From Bacteroidota bacterium (lineage in GTDB: Bacteria > Bacteroidota > Bacteroidia > Chitinophagales > JADJOU01), in assembly GCA_016713645.1 (NCBI GenBank), contig JADJOU010000006.1, positions 124,001 to 188,000 of the forward strand: a stretch of 64,000 nucleotides of DNA, read 5' to 3'. Each line of letters starts with the position of its first letter. Position 1 is the stretch's first letter. Below the pieces are notes generated by a model. The model was not told where the DNA came from and did not search any database. It worked only from the letters and a program-made list of their open reading frames with translations. Shown here in pieces: positions 37,911-47,745 of this stretch. The position numbers and the translations under genes are program-made.

Positions 37911-38000
37911 AGATATGAATTTTGCAGGGCAAATATCCACTTTTTTGACGAAAAAACCATTTGTTTATTGTCCCTTCATTGGGAAGTAAATAGTCCTAAT

Positions 38001-38207
38001 TTACACTATTTTTACCTTATTCTCTTGAAACTCAACGACCATACCGCGATAAATCTTGTTGCGCTTGCGCACTTCTATTTCGCCGTTGACCATAACATAT
38101 CCCTCATCGATGGCTGCATTGGCAGCTCCACCATTTTCAACCCAACCAAGTGCTTTGAGCAATTGGTTGAGTTGAATGTATTCTCCTCGGAGTTCAAATG
38201 TTTCCAT
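38001..38207 (-). CDS. Small S4-domain RNA-binding protein
   Basis: From the ATG at 38207 the protein is 68 residues and consists of a single S4 fold: TFELRGEYIQLNQLLKALGW, then AIDEGYVMVNGEIEVRKRNK and the closing strand MVVEFQENKVKIV. It matches the YaaA/YbcJ-type stand-alone S4 proteins that bind structured RNA, often linked to ribosomes. Six extra residues would come from a start at 38225. It is not visibly in an operon; the nearest genes are broken fah and a secreted hydrolase. Confidence 0.8.
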   Translation of the reverse strand: METFELRGEYIQLNQLLKALGWVENGGAANAAIDEGYVMVNGEIEVRKRNKIYRGMVVEFQENKVKIV

Positions 38208-38258
38208 TTCCTTTAATTTGCGCACAATAAAGGGATATTATTTAAGATTTCAAAAATA

Positions 38259-40961
38259 TTACTTTCCAACAACGACTATTTTGTTTCCTTTTGAGCTTTG
38301 TTCGCCCCATTGTTTAACAAAATAGATTCCTGGTTCGATGTCTTTTATTTCAATCGTGTTGTAGTTATCAGCATTCAAATGAAAACTTCTCATCACTTGT
38401 CCCAAGCCATTTACAATGGTATATTCTCCAGATTCATCTGCCTTTATTTTAAAGGATTCTTGTGAAGGATTCGGAAAAATTTCAATGGAAATTTGTGTGA
38501 AATTTGAAATACCCGACATAGAAATCGGCGCACATATAGAAGTGTCTGAGCAACCATTTTGACTAATCGCCACTTTATAGGATCCATTCGCTGTCGCAGT
38601 ATAAGATTGATTTATTGCGCCGGTAATTCCGATATTTGTCAAACAATTAACCCATTGATAATTCGCTCCAGCAAGCACTGCTGTAATAGTATTGTTTAAT
38701 ACAGTAATCGTTTTATTGGGCAGCGGAGTCACTGTTAAATTTAACGTCACGATGCTATCACACCCTTTTGAATTGATTAAGGTATCGAGATAAGCTCCAG
38801 CGATATTTCTATTTGCGCCATTGAAAAAATATCCTTGATTTGCACAAATGGTTTTATTAAACGAATTAGAACTGGTTGGATTGATAAACAAATTCAATGT
38901 CACAAAACTATCACATCCGGAAATAGAAGTGAAACTATCTAAATAAGCCCCAGCAATTGTTCGTGCGGCTCCATTCCAACTATAAGATTGATTCGAACAT
39001 ATGGTTTGATTCAATGAGGTAGAGAAAAAATTAGCAACGGTCAAATTCAATGTAAGAAAGGAATCACAACCTTTTGCATTCACAAGTGTATCTAAATAAG
39101 GCCCAGATGCATTTCTATTTGCGCCGTTGAAAAAATAAAATTGATTGGAGCAAATCGTTTTATTGAAACTTCCAACAGATGTTGGATTTACGGTGAGATT
39201 TAGCGTTAGGATTGAATCACATCCCTTTGCATTTAAAAGCGTATCTAAATAAGGTCCAGAAACATTTCTATTTGCCCCATTGAAAAAGTAGGATTGATTC
39301 GCGCATATCGTTTGATTGAAACTCCCTGCCGTTGATGTATTGACGGTAAGATTCAGCGTTAGGAATGAATCACATCCCTTTGCATTCACAAGCGTATCTA
39401 AATAGGGTCCAGATACATTTCTATTGGCCCCATTGAAAAAGTAGGACTGATTGGAGCAAATCGCTTGGTTGAAACTGCCTGCAGTTGTTTGGTTTACGGT
39501 GAGGTTTAATGTTACAACGCTATCACAACCTTGGAAAGTTGCGAAGGTATCTAGAAAAGCACCCGTTGAATTTCTATTGATTCCATTCCATACGTAGGTT
39601 TGATTTGAGCAAATTGTTTGATTAAAAGACGAGGTCTTTCGCGGCTTAACTGTTATAAACAAGGAATTCTCTGTTCCTGGCCCATAAGTATTGCTATTGC
39701 CTTTCACGGTAATATTTCCTGAAACAGCAGCCAATCCATAATTGACGGTGATGCTATTGGTAGTGCTGACGCCTGTTGCACCAGTCGGTAATGTCCAAAT
39801 ATACGTATTGGCATTGAGAATGGGTGGCACGGTATAGGTAACGGAATTCTGTCCTTGGCACACGGAGGTGGCACCTGCAATATTGCCCGGACAATTTGGA
39901 AGCAATTCCGTCAATACTCTGTAAAGTATTGCTGTAATACCGTCAACTGCTGAATAATCGCCATTAGACAAACCGATGACTGTTGTCTTCATGCATGGAT
40001 CATAAATGGTTCTGCTCTTATAACCAATCGTTGAGCCGCCATGTCCCCAAGTTGTTCTTCCAAAGAAAATTGTTTTTTGCAAACCTAGCCCATAGTTTCC
40101 AGGCAATAGAAAATTGGTCAATTCATTGAAAGAATTTGCATTCAATACTTGTCCGCTCATCAAAGCATTGAACCATTGGGCCATTTCCCTCGAGGTTGAA
40201 AAAAGTGAACCAGCGGGACCTCCTGAACTATTTACAGAAATGCGCGATGTGTCGTGTAAGTCGATGCCGTTATCCCATCGATGGGCTAAAGTGCCAACAG
40301 CAGCTTCCTCGACATCATAGAATGTGCTATCCATATTCAAAGGGGTGAGAATACTATCGCGAATTACTTTTGATATGTGATTTCCCGTAGCATTTTTTGC
40401 AATCATCCCTGCCAAAATATAATTGACATTGGAATAGTGATATCCCGCTCCAGGGTTGTTTTTTTGAAGTCCCGTCCATGCAAGCACTTCATTTGGTGTG
40501 TATAGCTTGTTTGGATATTTCTTAACAGTATCTAATAAGGTGGAATCAAGAAATGGGTCAGCTATTCCACTGGTGTGATTCAATAATTGGCGTATGGTGA
40601 TAAAAGGCTTGACATTCGGATAATTGGGAATCCATTTGCTCAGAGAATCATTAAGGCTGATTGTGCCTCCCTGTGCCAATTTTAACATGGCAACAGCGAC
40701 AAACAATTTTGAATTACTGGCCAAACCCAATTCCATGCCTGATTTCATGGGTTGACCTGGGTGTGAGACACCACTGACTCCCTGCCAATAGCCCTGCCCG
40801 GGAACATAAATTCCAGCAGAGATGCCCTGTGTGCTTGCGGACAGCATATTGCCCATCAGGGTCAATGTGTCTTGCAATTTGGTGGCGAGGTTGGTGTTGA
40901 TTTGTGCTGTTAACCAATGTGAATTAAACAGCAATAGGATTGAAATGTAGAACTTCATCAT
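38259..40961 (-). CDS. Secreted serine hydrolase (class C beta-lactamase-like) with Cys repeats and T9SS tail
   Basis: 900 residues. A signal peptide (MMKFYISILLLFNSHWLTAQ) precedes a penicillin-binding/beta-lactamase fold (~30-350) with all three motifs: SxxK in GLASNSKLFVAVAML, YxN in YHYSNVNYILAG and HGG in WGHGGSTIGYKS. Then come a PKD/Ig-like domain (~355-440), six copies of a 51-residue Cys repeat (~445-750, typified by ICSNQSYFFNGANRN), a linker domain, and a type-A T9SS sorting domain (IEIFPNPSQESFKI to NKIVVVGK). It is probably displayed on the surface and may act as an esterase or D-aminopeptidase; the substrate is unknown. A good promoter lies upstream (40979-41010). Confidence 0.86.
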   Translation of the reverse strand: MMKFYISILLLFNSHWLTAQINTNLATKLQDTLTLMGNMLSASTQGISAGIYVPGQGYWQGVSGVSHPGQPMKSGMELGLASNSKLFVAVAMLKLAQGGTISLNDSLSKWIPNYPNVKPFITIRQLLNHTSGIADPFLDSTLLDTVKKYPNKLYTPNEVLAWTGLQKNNPGAGYHYSNVNYILAGMIAKNATGNHISKVIRDSILTPLNMDSTFYDVEEAAVGTLAHRWDNGIDLHDTSRISVNSSGGPAGSLFSTSREMAQWFNALMSGQVLNANSFNELTNFLLPGNYGLGLQKTIFFGRTTWGHGGSTIGYKSRTIYDPCMKTTVIGLSNGDYSAVDGITAILYRVLTELLPNCPGNIAGATSVCQGQNSVTYTVPPILNANTYIWTLPTGATGVSTTNSITVNYGLAAVSGNITVKGNSNTYGPGTENSLFITVKPRKTSSFNQTICSNQTYVWNGINRNSTGAFLDTFATFQGCDSVVTLNLTVNQTTAGSFNQAICSNQSYFFNGANRNVSGPYLDTLVNAKGCDSFLTLNLTVNTSTAGSFNQTICANQSYFFNGANRNVSGPYLDTLLNAKGCDSILTLNLTVNPTSVGSFNKTICSNQFYFFNGANRNASGPYLDTLVNAKGCDSFLTLNLTVANFFSTSLNQTICSNQSYSWNGAARTIAGAYLDSFTSISGCDSFVTLNLFINPTSSNSFNKTICANQGYFFNGANRNIAGAYLDTLINSKGCDSIVTLNLTVTPLPNKTITVLNNTITAVLAGANYQWVNCLTNIGITGAINQSYTATANGSYKVAISQNGCSDTSICAPISMSGISNFTQISIEIFPNPSQESFKIKADESGEYTIVNGLGQVMRSFHLNADNYNTIEIKDIEPGIYFVKQWGEQSSKGNKIVVVGK
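38735..39635 (-). repeat. Six tandem 153-bp repeats in the serine hydrolase
   Basis: Each unit encodes 51 residues following the pattern ICSNQxYxFNGxNRN, 8-10 residues, YLDTL, 4 residues, GCDS, then TLNLTVN. Starts near 39450 and 39297 are 153 bases apart, and neighbouring copies are nearly identical in the middle of the array. The same module occurs in the giant protein at 53.9-55.3 kb. Confidence 0.8.
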
Positions 40962-40978
40962 AATAGTAAGGGGTTTTA

Positions 40979-41010
40979 CAAATATAACTCTTTGTTAATG
41001 AATTGTCAAA
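40979..41010 (-). promoter_or_regulatory. Bacteroidota-type promoter of the serine hydrolase
   Basis: On the minus strand TTTG, a 20-base spacer and TATATTTG match the -33/-7 consensus of Bacteroidota sigma factor (TTTG, about 19-21 bases, TAnnTTTG). The -7 box ends 18 bases before the ATG, which implies a very short leader. Confidence 0.6.
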
Positions 41011-41156
41011 TAAATTTTTAAATCAATTTGTTTCTTTTATTATAAATCAATCGGCGATTGCACAAAATGTGAGAACGCCTCTTTTTAATGGGACTTTCTG
41101 CAGTGAAATCTAGAGAATAGATTAATATTACATCTTTAAAATTATTAGTTGTGAAG

Positions 41157-42566
41157 ATGAAAAACAGAGAAGAAGAAATCATCCTCGATTGTCCTGTAAT
41201 GAGCACCACACAAGATGGCAAGGGCGTTGTAAAAATCGATGGACGAGTCATATTTGTCGACTTCGCCGTCGAAGGTGATATCGTCGATATCCGCGTGAAG
41301 AGACGAAGTAAAAAATACTTGGTGGGGGAAATCGTTCGCATTTCAACTCCTTCTCCAAATAGGGTTCAAGCACATTGCGAACATTTCGGCAAGTGCGGTG
41401 GATGCAAACTTCAATACATCGATTATGCGAAACAATTGGAGATTAAATCACAACATGTTAGAGATGCCCTCGAGCGCATTGGCAAAGTGGAGATTGAATC
41501 CTTCTTGCCCATTCAAGGCAGCGCTGAAAATCGATTCTACAGAAATAAATTGGACTATGCTTTTAGTTCTAAGAGATGGTTGACCATCGACGAAATACAA
41601 ACGCTTCCAGAAAATGTGGACCGCTCCGGATTGGGATTTCATATGCCCGGTATGTTTGACAAAGTATTGGATGTGACCTATTGCTATCATCAAATCGACC
41701 CCTCCAATGCCATTCGCGATGCAGTAAAAGAATATGCACGCAAACATGAGATGGACTTCTACGATATTCGCATGCATTCTGGACTCCTGCGCAATATGAT
41801 TATTCGAAGTAGTTCCCTGAATCAATGGATGGTCATCATCGCATTTACAGAATTGAATGAAAAGACAAAAGGACTGTTAGAATTTGTGAAGAATAAATTC
41901 CCTGAAATCAAATCACTCCAATACGCAATCAATAATAAGAAAAATGATGTCATCTACGATCTGGATTTGGTGACTTATGCTGGGGAAGATTTTATTTATG
42001 AGATGATTGGCGAGTATAAATTTAAAGTAGGTGCCAAATCCTTTTTTCAAACAAATTCTGCTCAAGCGAAAGTATTGTATGATATCACGAGAGATTTTGC
42101 CAATATCCAACCCAATGAAATCGTCTATGACTTATATACGGGGGTGGGAAGCATTGGAATTTATTGTTCCAAAAATGCCCAAAAAGTAATTGGCATCGAA
42201 TTGGTTGAAGCCGCTATTGCTGATGCAAAAATCAATGCAGCGCTCAACAATATTGAAAATTGCTCTTTCTTTGCTTCTGATATGCGCAAATTATTTGACG
42301 CCTCTTTTATCGCTAAACATGGCAAGCCAGATGTCATCATTACCGACCCTCCGCGCGCAGGCATGGATGAGCCCGTAGTTCAAACACTTTTGGATACAGC
42401 ATGCAAACGCATCGTATACGTCAGTTGCAATCCATCCACTCAGGCAAGAGATCTTGAATTATTATCCGCTAAATACCGCGTGGTGAAAGTTCAACCCGTT
42501 GACATGTTCCCTCATACAGTCCATGTAGAAAGTGTCGCGCTTTTGGAATTAAAAACAACCTTTTAA
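41157..42566 (+). CDS. rlmD: 23S rRNA (uracil-C5)-methyltransferase, RlmD family
   Basis: About 469 residues. An N-terminal TRAM domain (VDFAVEGDIVDIRVKRRSKK) is followed by the iron-sulfur cysteines CEHFGKCGGC and a fourth Cys in TYCYHQ. The SAM-binding motif is IVYDLYTGVGSIGIYCSKNA; DPPRAGMDEPV and the catalytic-Cys block VYVSCNPSTQARDLELL identify an RNA m5U methyltransferase of the RlmC/RlmD/TrmA family. In Bacteroidota the gene is usually annotated rlmD (U1939 in E. coli numbering); the exact target is not readable here. I take ATG 41157; a GTG two codons earlier is also possible. Confidence 0.87.
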   Translation: MKNREEEIILDCPVMSTTQDGKGVVKIDGRVIFVDFAVEGDIVDIRVKRRSKKYLVGEIVRISTPSPNRVQAHCEHFGKCGGCKLQYIDYAKQLEIKSQHVRDALERIGKVEIESFLPIQGSAENRFYRNKLDYAFSSKRWLTIDEIQTLPENVDRSGLGFHMPGMFDKVLDVTYCYHQIDPSNAIRDAVKEYARKHEMDFYDIRMHSGLLRNMIIRSSSLNQWMVIIAFTELNEKTKGLLEFVKNKFPEIKSLQYAINNKKNDVIYDLDLVTYAGEDFIYEMIGEYKFKVGAKSFFQTNSAQAKVLYDITRDFANIQPNEIVYDLYTGVGSIGIYCSKNAQKVIGIELVEAAIADAKINAALNNIENCSFFASDMRKLFDASFIAKHGKPDVIITDPPRAGMDEPVVQTLLDTACKRIVYVSCNPSTQARDLELLSAKYRVVKVQPVDMFPHTVHVESVALLELKTTF

Positions 42567-42603
42567 CATGCGAAGTTGAATCGGGCAATCCTCGACTTTT
42601 AAT

Positions 42604-42611
42604 TAGATTTG
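42604..42611 (+). promoter_or_regulatory. Probable -7 box of the Ig-like lipoprotein gene
   Basis: TAGATTTG matches TAnnTTTG exactly, 30 bases before the ATG at 42642. A clear -33 TTTG is not visible; ACTTTT at ~42595 is the nearest. Confidence 0.4.
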
Positions 42612-42641
42612 CATTTTATTTAATTCAGCAATAGACCATCG

Positions 42642-44258
42642 ATGAGCATGCGCCAATTTAAAGCATTTATTCTATTTCAAATTCTTTGGGTTTGTTTGAT
42701 CTATTCTTGCGCAAATGTCGTCCCTCCCAATGGAGGTCCAAAAGATGCCAAACCGCCGATGATTATTGAATCATACCCCAGTCAAAGACAAGTCAATTTT
42801 GTTGGCAAGTCTCTATCGCTGCGTTTTAATGAATATGCTGAAATCAAAGATCCAAATAAAAATATTCAATTCTCACCGCCATTAAAGCTCGAACCAAATT
42901 ATAAAATCAATGGAAAGACGCTAGAAATTCAACTAAAAGAAGACCTTCAAGCGGATATGACCTATCATATCGTCTTCTCAAATGCTTTAGCGGACTATCA
43001 CGAAGGCAATATCCTCAATAGCTATGATATGCTCTTCTCCACAGGCAATAAAATTGATACTGGATATATCAAGGGAGAAGTTATAAATGGCTATTCACTT
43101 AATGGAGAGGCCGATGTCTTGGTCGTTCTCGCCAAAAATAGATTCAATTTAGAGAATGGCTCTTTTCAATACATCACAAAAACCAGCACCAATGGGTCTT
43201 TCACGTTTGGCAATATCAAAGAGGGCGCCTATGAAATGCTCGCATTTAAAGATGAAAACGAGAATAAAAAATATGACGAGAATGAAGGAATCGCATTTAT
43301 TGATACGCTTGCTATTCATGCTTCAACGCATATCATGAGCATTTCCTATCCCATCGTAAAACAGCGCCTCGGCAGTTTTTAAAATTCTGAACTGGGCAAA
43401 TTGGAATTTAATTTTCTCAAAGAAGTCGCAGACTTGGAGCTCAATGCGCCTATTTTAAACAGCACGAATTCAACCTTTGAATTGAGCACAGATAAAAAGA
43501 ATGTGGTGATTTGGTATACCACTTTAGATTCACCAGAATTGGATATGGTCATCACCGCTAATCGAGAATTAAAAGATACCATCAATAAAAAATTAAAGAC
43601 GCGCGCTACAGCCAAACCACAAGAATTTTTCTGCGGGAAAGACATCAGCGCTGGCAATGCAAATAGAACCACAGGGAATGCCCCAATATCGCCAAGCACC
43701 AAATTCACCATCAAATAGGCTGCACCCATCAAACATGTTTACAAATCAAAAATTCAATTGTTTGAAGACAGCATAAAATCAATGCCATTCGATGTGTCTA
43801 TAAATGCGAAGAAACGCGAATTCTCCATTCAACACAATTGGAAGCCCAAAGGGAAATATCGCTTGATCATCAAGGACAGCGCCCTGGTGGACTATCGCGG
43901 ATTTTTTAATAGGGCTATCGAAGAGAGAATTGAAATTGCCAAAGACAAACTAGAAGGTGATATCGATGTAAAAATCAAAGGCCTCAACAACAAGAAACAA
44001 TACATCATTATCGTGATGAAAGAAAAGACCGAAGAAGTTTTTAAGAAGATTGAAAGCAATAAAGATTCGCTCAGTTTTTCACTCGTGGATGCTAGAATCG
44101 GGAATTACGACGTCTATGTATACGAAGATGCCAATCGAAATAAAAAGTGGGATGGCAATGACTACAAAAAAAGGAAACAAGCGGAAAAAGTCAAGATGCT
44201 CAAATCATTTGCATTCAAAGGTGGCGTGGAAATGGAGTTGGAATTGAATTGGAAATAA
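42642..44258 (+). pseudogene. Ig-like-domain lipoprotein with two in-frame stop codons
   Basis: A single reading frame runs from ATG 42642 to TAA 44258 (538 codons), interrupted only by TAA at 43380-43382 and TAG at 43716-43718, with no frame change. The N-terminus is a lipoprotein signal (CLIYSCANVVPPNGGPKDAK), the hallmark of a common Bacteroidota family with a SbsA/Big_5 Ig-like domain (residues ~30-130). A carboxypeptidase-regulatory-like domain (~145-230, AYEMLAFKDENENKKYDEN) follows. The C-terminal third repeats the theme (YDVYVYEDANRNKKWDGND). Family members are surface lipoproteins of unknown role. The separate pieces are 42642-43382, ~43383-43718 and ~43719-44258. Confidence 0.7.
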
Positions 44259-44278
44259 GGAATTAAATGTGTGGGTAG

Positions 44279-46078
44279 TTATTTCGCCTCTTCACTATTT
44301 AAGTAATTCTTCAATTTCTCTGCACGACTTTTGCCAATCAGCAATTCCAATTCCTCCTGTTTTGCCTCCTTAATCTTGTTCATCGATTTATACTTTTTAT
44401 ACAAAATATCGATGGTGTGTTTTCCAATTCCCTCTACATCTTCCAACATAGAATATTTGACATTATTTGATCGCTTGAGTCGATGAAAATTCAATCCGAA
44501 TCGATGCGCTTCGTCGCGCAATTGCTGAATCAACTTGAGCACAGGACTCTTCTTGTCGATGTATAATGGAATAGGGTCGTCCTTGTAATAAATCTCTTCC
44601 AATCTCTTAGCGATGCCAATCACACATACCTTATCTGCAATATTCAAGTCTTTCAAAACATCAATAGCCATGCCCAATTGCCCCTTGCCGCCATCAATGA
44701 TAATGAGCTGTGGCAATGTCTCTCCTTCGTCAATCATCCTTTTGTATCTGCGCATGACGACTTCTTTCATCGTATCGAAATCATTTGGACCAATGACCGT
44801 CTTCACATTGAAATGCCGATAATCCTTCTTGCTCGGCTTGCCGTTTTTAAATACTACACAGGCTGAAACAGGGCTGGTTCCTTGAATATTTGAATTGTCA
44901 AAACACTCAATATGGATAGGCGTTTCCGTCAATCGCAATTTATCCTTCATCTCTGCGAGCACATCCAATTCCTTCTTCTTCTTCTCAAAATTCTGCTCTT
45001 GATTGATGCTGATAAAATGCACGCGCGCATTCTTGAGGGAAATATCCAATAGGCCTTTTTTATCTCCCGATTGTGGCACAAATTGTTTGACTTTATGAAT
45101 CGTTTGAATCTCGTGAGGTACCACCAATTCTTGAATTTCGGGCATATCCTTGAGCAAATAATTCATCGTGAACTCCAATATTTCTGATTCAGATTCATCC
45201 AACTTTTTCTCCACTTCTAAGTTCTTGGTGGCGACAATTGATCCATCGGCAATGACCAAATAATTGACCACCGCCTTCTTTTCATTTCCATAAACTGAGC
45301 CCACCAAGATATTGTTATAATAAGGATTTACAATCACCGTCTTGGATTGATAATCTTGGATCATATCCATTTTGCGCTTCCATTGCGCCGCTTCTTCAAA
45401 TTTCAATTCGCTCGCAGCTTGCTCCATTTGTACTTTTAAATAACTCATCACAAAGGTCAATTTCCCCTTTAAAATATTTCGAATTTGGACCACAGAATTC
45501 TCATACTCTTCCAAACTCTGCTTGCCCTCGCATGGCCCTTTGCAATTGCCAATGTGATATTCCAAGCAAACTTTAAATTTCTTCGCTTCAATATTCTTCG
45601 GAGTGAGTGCAAGTGTGCAACTTCTCTGGGGGAATAATTTCTTGAGCAAGGTCAAGATCTCATTTGCCCTAAATGGAGAAGTAAAGAGACCCAAATATTC
45701 TGAACCATCTTTGATAAATTTTCGCGTAAAAAATATCCTCGGAAATGGCTCTTTCTTGATGACGATAAAAGGGAAATTCTTATCATCTTTTAAACGGATA
45801 TTGTACTTGGGTTGGTATTCTTTGATCAAGCTATTCTCCAAGATCAAGGCGTCGTGTTCGCTATTGACAATGGTGTATTCAACGTGGTGAATATTATGCA
45901 CTAAGAGTCTCGTCTTGGCGCTATCTTGCTTGTTCTCCAAAAAATATTGAGCAACTCTTTTCGAAATATTCTTCGCCTTGCCGACATAGATGATGACATT
46001 CTTATCATCAAAATATTTATAGATGCCCGGTTCACTAAGCAGTGATTTTCGAATAGTTTGAAAGTCTTCGATGGTCAA
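44279..46078 (-). CDS. uvrC: Excinuclease ABC subunit C (UvrC)
   Basis: 599 residues, full length. The N-terminal GIY-YIG nuclease domain (PGIYKYFDDKNVIIYVGKAK) makes the 3' incision. The four-Cys-type region includes CLEYHIGNCKGPCEG. The UVR domain (~200-235, ELKFEEAAQWKRKMDMIQ) binds UvrB. The RNase-H-like domain (IECFDNSNIQGTSPVSACVV, then LIIIDGGKGQLGMA) makes the 5' incision, and a C-terminal helix-hairpin-helix part (MLEDVEGIGKHTIDILYKKY) closes it. With UvrA and UvrB it repairs bulky DNA damage. The frame is intact. It is 40 bases from the DUF4835 gene on the same strand and may share its transcript. Confidence 0.95.
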   Translation of the reverse strand: MTIEDFQTIRKSLLSEPGIYKYFDDKNVIIYVGKAKNISKRVAQYFLENKQDSAKTRLLVHNIHHVEYTIVNSEHDALILENSLIKEYQPKYNIRLKDDKNFPFIVIKKEPFPRIFFTRKFIKDGSEYLGLFTSPFRANEILTLLKKLFPQRSCTLALTPKNIEAKKFKVCLEYHIGNCKGPCEGKQSLEEYENSVVQIRNILKGKLTFVMSYLKVQMEQAASELKFEEAAQWKRKMDMIQDYQSKTVIVNPYYNNILVGSVYGNEKKAVVNYLVIADGSIVATKNLEVEKKLDESESEILEFTMNYLLKDMPEIQELVVPHEIQTIHKVKQFVPQSGDKKGLLDISLKNARVHFISINQEQNFEKKKKELDVLAEMKDKLRLTETPIHIECFDNSNIQGTSPVSACVVFKNGKPSKKDYRHFNVKTVIGPNDFDTMKEVVMRRYKRMIDEGETLPQLIIIDGGKGQLGMAIDVLKDLNIADKVCVIGIAKRLEEIYYKDDPIPLYIDKKSPVLKLIQQLRDEAHRFGLNFHRLKRSNNVKYSMLEDVEGIGKHTIDILYKKYKSMNKIKEAKQEELELLIGKSRAEKLKNYLNSEEAK

Positions 46079-46118
46079 GGGAAACTGATTTTAAAATCAA
46101 CAAGCGACTTCAACGAGT

Positions 46119-47051
46119 CTATTTCAATACTTTATTATACCGCTCGATATTGATGCCGTCGAGCTTTTGAATTTTCTCAAGCAAGGCCTTTCGCTGGTCT
46201 GCAGGAGCTCCTTTGAAGATATTGATGATTTCATCTGATTTAGCGCTCATAAATATCGTCGTGATGTACAATAGTGAAGATGAATTTGCCTCTTGCAACA
46301 TCGTCAATGCGCTGAGGATATTCTTTCTCGCCTCATCACCTTTATTGTACAATAAATCCAATCCCTGAAGATGATATTTATAAAAGCACTTGCGGATATT
46401 GTCATTTTTAGTGTTGAGTAAATTATTGATGATCCAATATCGATTTTTTTGTGCTCCCACGCCACGGCTATCCGTCTGTTTCCAACCACTGATTGACTGT
46501 CCACCGGCATTGGCATTGAATGGAACGATATTGGCGATATTGTCCGCTTTTTCAAAAAATTTTGTGCCGTTCTTCGGTGAAAAACAATCATAATCATACC
46601 CTAAAATCAAATAGACATAAAAGCCCATCATCGAGGATAAATTATTGATATAGATATTATCGCTAAACTCTAATGGATCATTTTCTTTATATTGAAATAC
46701 AAAATCTTGGTCGATATGCTTGACCACTTGTGTCTGATAACTTGAATTAAAAACAGGTCTAGAAGATTGAATCGTCAATTCTGCGACATAGACGTTTTCT
46801 GCAGGATTCTCTTTGATATTGATAAAAAAAGTGCAATTCACCCTTTCGTAATCTGCAAAATTTTCATCTGTCCATTTTCTTGAATTGATAAAATCCAATA
46901 AGCTTCGCTCCAATGTTTTAAATACTTTCGGATCGACATTATTCCCTGTCATGGTGGAAGATACCGTTAAATTGCAATTGATTTCCTGTGCCGTGAGGTG
47001 CAATGAAAAAAACATCATTGCCGCCATCATTGCAGCAAATCTAGATTTCAT
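46119..47051 (-). CDS. DUF4835 family exported protein
   Basis: About 310 residues. MKSRFAAMMAAMMFFSLHLT is the most natural signal peptide, so I start at 47051. The longer start at 47081 would overlap the coaB stop as ATGA and is a fair alternative. The mature protein starts QEINCNLTVSSTM and carries the family blocks VNCTFFINIKENPAENVYVA, YINNLSSMMGFYVYLILGYD and WKQTDSRGVGAQKNRYWIIN. DUF4835 proteins are conserved in Bacteroidota, nearly always next to coaBC, and have no known function. The link to coaB is kept here. Confidence 0.85.
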   Translation of the reverse strand: MKSRFAAMMAAMMFFSLHLTAQEINCNLTVSSTMTGNNVDPKVFKTLERSLLDFINSRKWTDENFADYERVNCTFFINIKENPAENVYVAELTIQSSRPVFNSSYQTQVVKHIDQDFVFQYKENDPLEFSDNIYINNLSSMMGFYVYLILGYDYDCFSPKNGTKFFEKADNIANIVPFNANAGGQSISGWKQTDSRGVGAQKNRYWIINNLLNTKNDNIRKCFYKYHLQGLDLLYNKGDEARKNILSALTMLQEANSSSLLYITTIFMSAKSDEIINIFKGAPADQRKALLEKIQKLDGINIERYNKVLK

Positions 47052-47077
47052 TGTATGATAAAAGATGGATGTTAAAT

Positions 47078-47740
47078 TCATGCTCCGGCTATTTTTTCAA
47101 TAAATTCGACAATATCATTCGCGACCGCTGATTTATTTTTCAATTCAAAACTAATCATTTCGCCATTTCTTTGAATAATTTTTATTTTATTCGTCTCATG
47201 CGCAAAACCCGCCCCCGCATCATTCAATGAATTCAAGACGATGGCGTCTAAATTTTTTCCTTCAATTTTTTTCATCGCATTCGCCTCTTCATCATTCGTT
47301 TCGAGTGCAAATCCAATTATGCATTGCGTTGGCTTTTTTGTTTTGCCCACTTCTTTTAGAATATCCACCGTTTTTTTCAACGCGAGAAAAAAAGTATCCT
47401 CCGATTTTTTAATCTTTTGATCAGCGACATGTACGGGCGTATAATCGGCCACAGCCGCTGCAAAAATGCCGATATCACAGGTTGGGAAAGACTTCATCGT
47501 GGCACGATACATCTCCTCAGCCGACTCAATAGAAATGACTTCTAAATTTTTGTGTGTTGGAACGGGTACCTGTAAAGGCCCATGAATCAAGACGACATGA
47601 CATTGTTTGTTCAATAAACGCTCTACAATCGCCAAACCCATTTTACCCGTTGAGCGATTCCCGATAAAGCGCACTGGATCAATCGCTTCATAGGTCGGTC
47701 CCGCAGTGACCAATACGCGCTTATGTTCCAGGGTATTCAA
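47078..47740 (-). CDS. coaB: Phosphopantothenate-cysteine ligase (CoaB domain alone)
   Basis: 220 residues covering only the ligase half of the usual CoaBC protein: VLVTAGPTYEAIDPVRFIGN, RSTGKMGLAIVERLL, FAAAVADYTPVHVADQKIKK, IGFALETNDEE and DAIVLNSLNDAGAGF. It joins 4'-phosphopantothenate to cysteine in coenzyme A synthesis. The decarboxylase half (CoaC), normally at the N-terminus, is absent; instead the OmpH-like gene ends 5 bases upstream. No ATG fits: the TTG at 47740 is the only plausible start, and the frame is open into the ompH-like gene. Either the organism has a separate CoaC, or a fusion was broken. Confidence 0.8.
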   Translation of the reverse strand: MNTLEHKRVLVTAGPTYEAIDPVRFIGNRSTGKMGLAIVERLLNKQCHVVLIHGPLQVPVPTHKNLEVISIESAEEMYRATMKSFPTCDIGIFAAAVADYTPVHVADQKIKKSEDTFFLALKKTVDILKEVGKTKKPTQCIIGFALETNDEEANAMKKIEGKNLDAIVLNSLNDAGAGFAHETNKIKIIQRNGEMISFELKNKSAVANDIVEFIEKIAGA

Positions 47741-47745
47741 GGTGT

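Noticed and set aside
38735..39635. 153-bp repeats as CRISPR or a mobile repeat
   Set aside because: They are fully coding and in frame within the hydrolase; the period equals one protein module.
41018..41341. A 107-codon minus-strand ORF before rlmD
   Set aside because: It is antisense to the well-supported rlmD start and resembles no protein.
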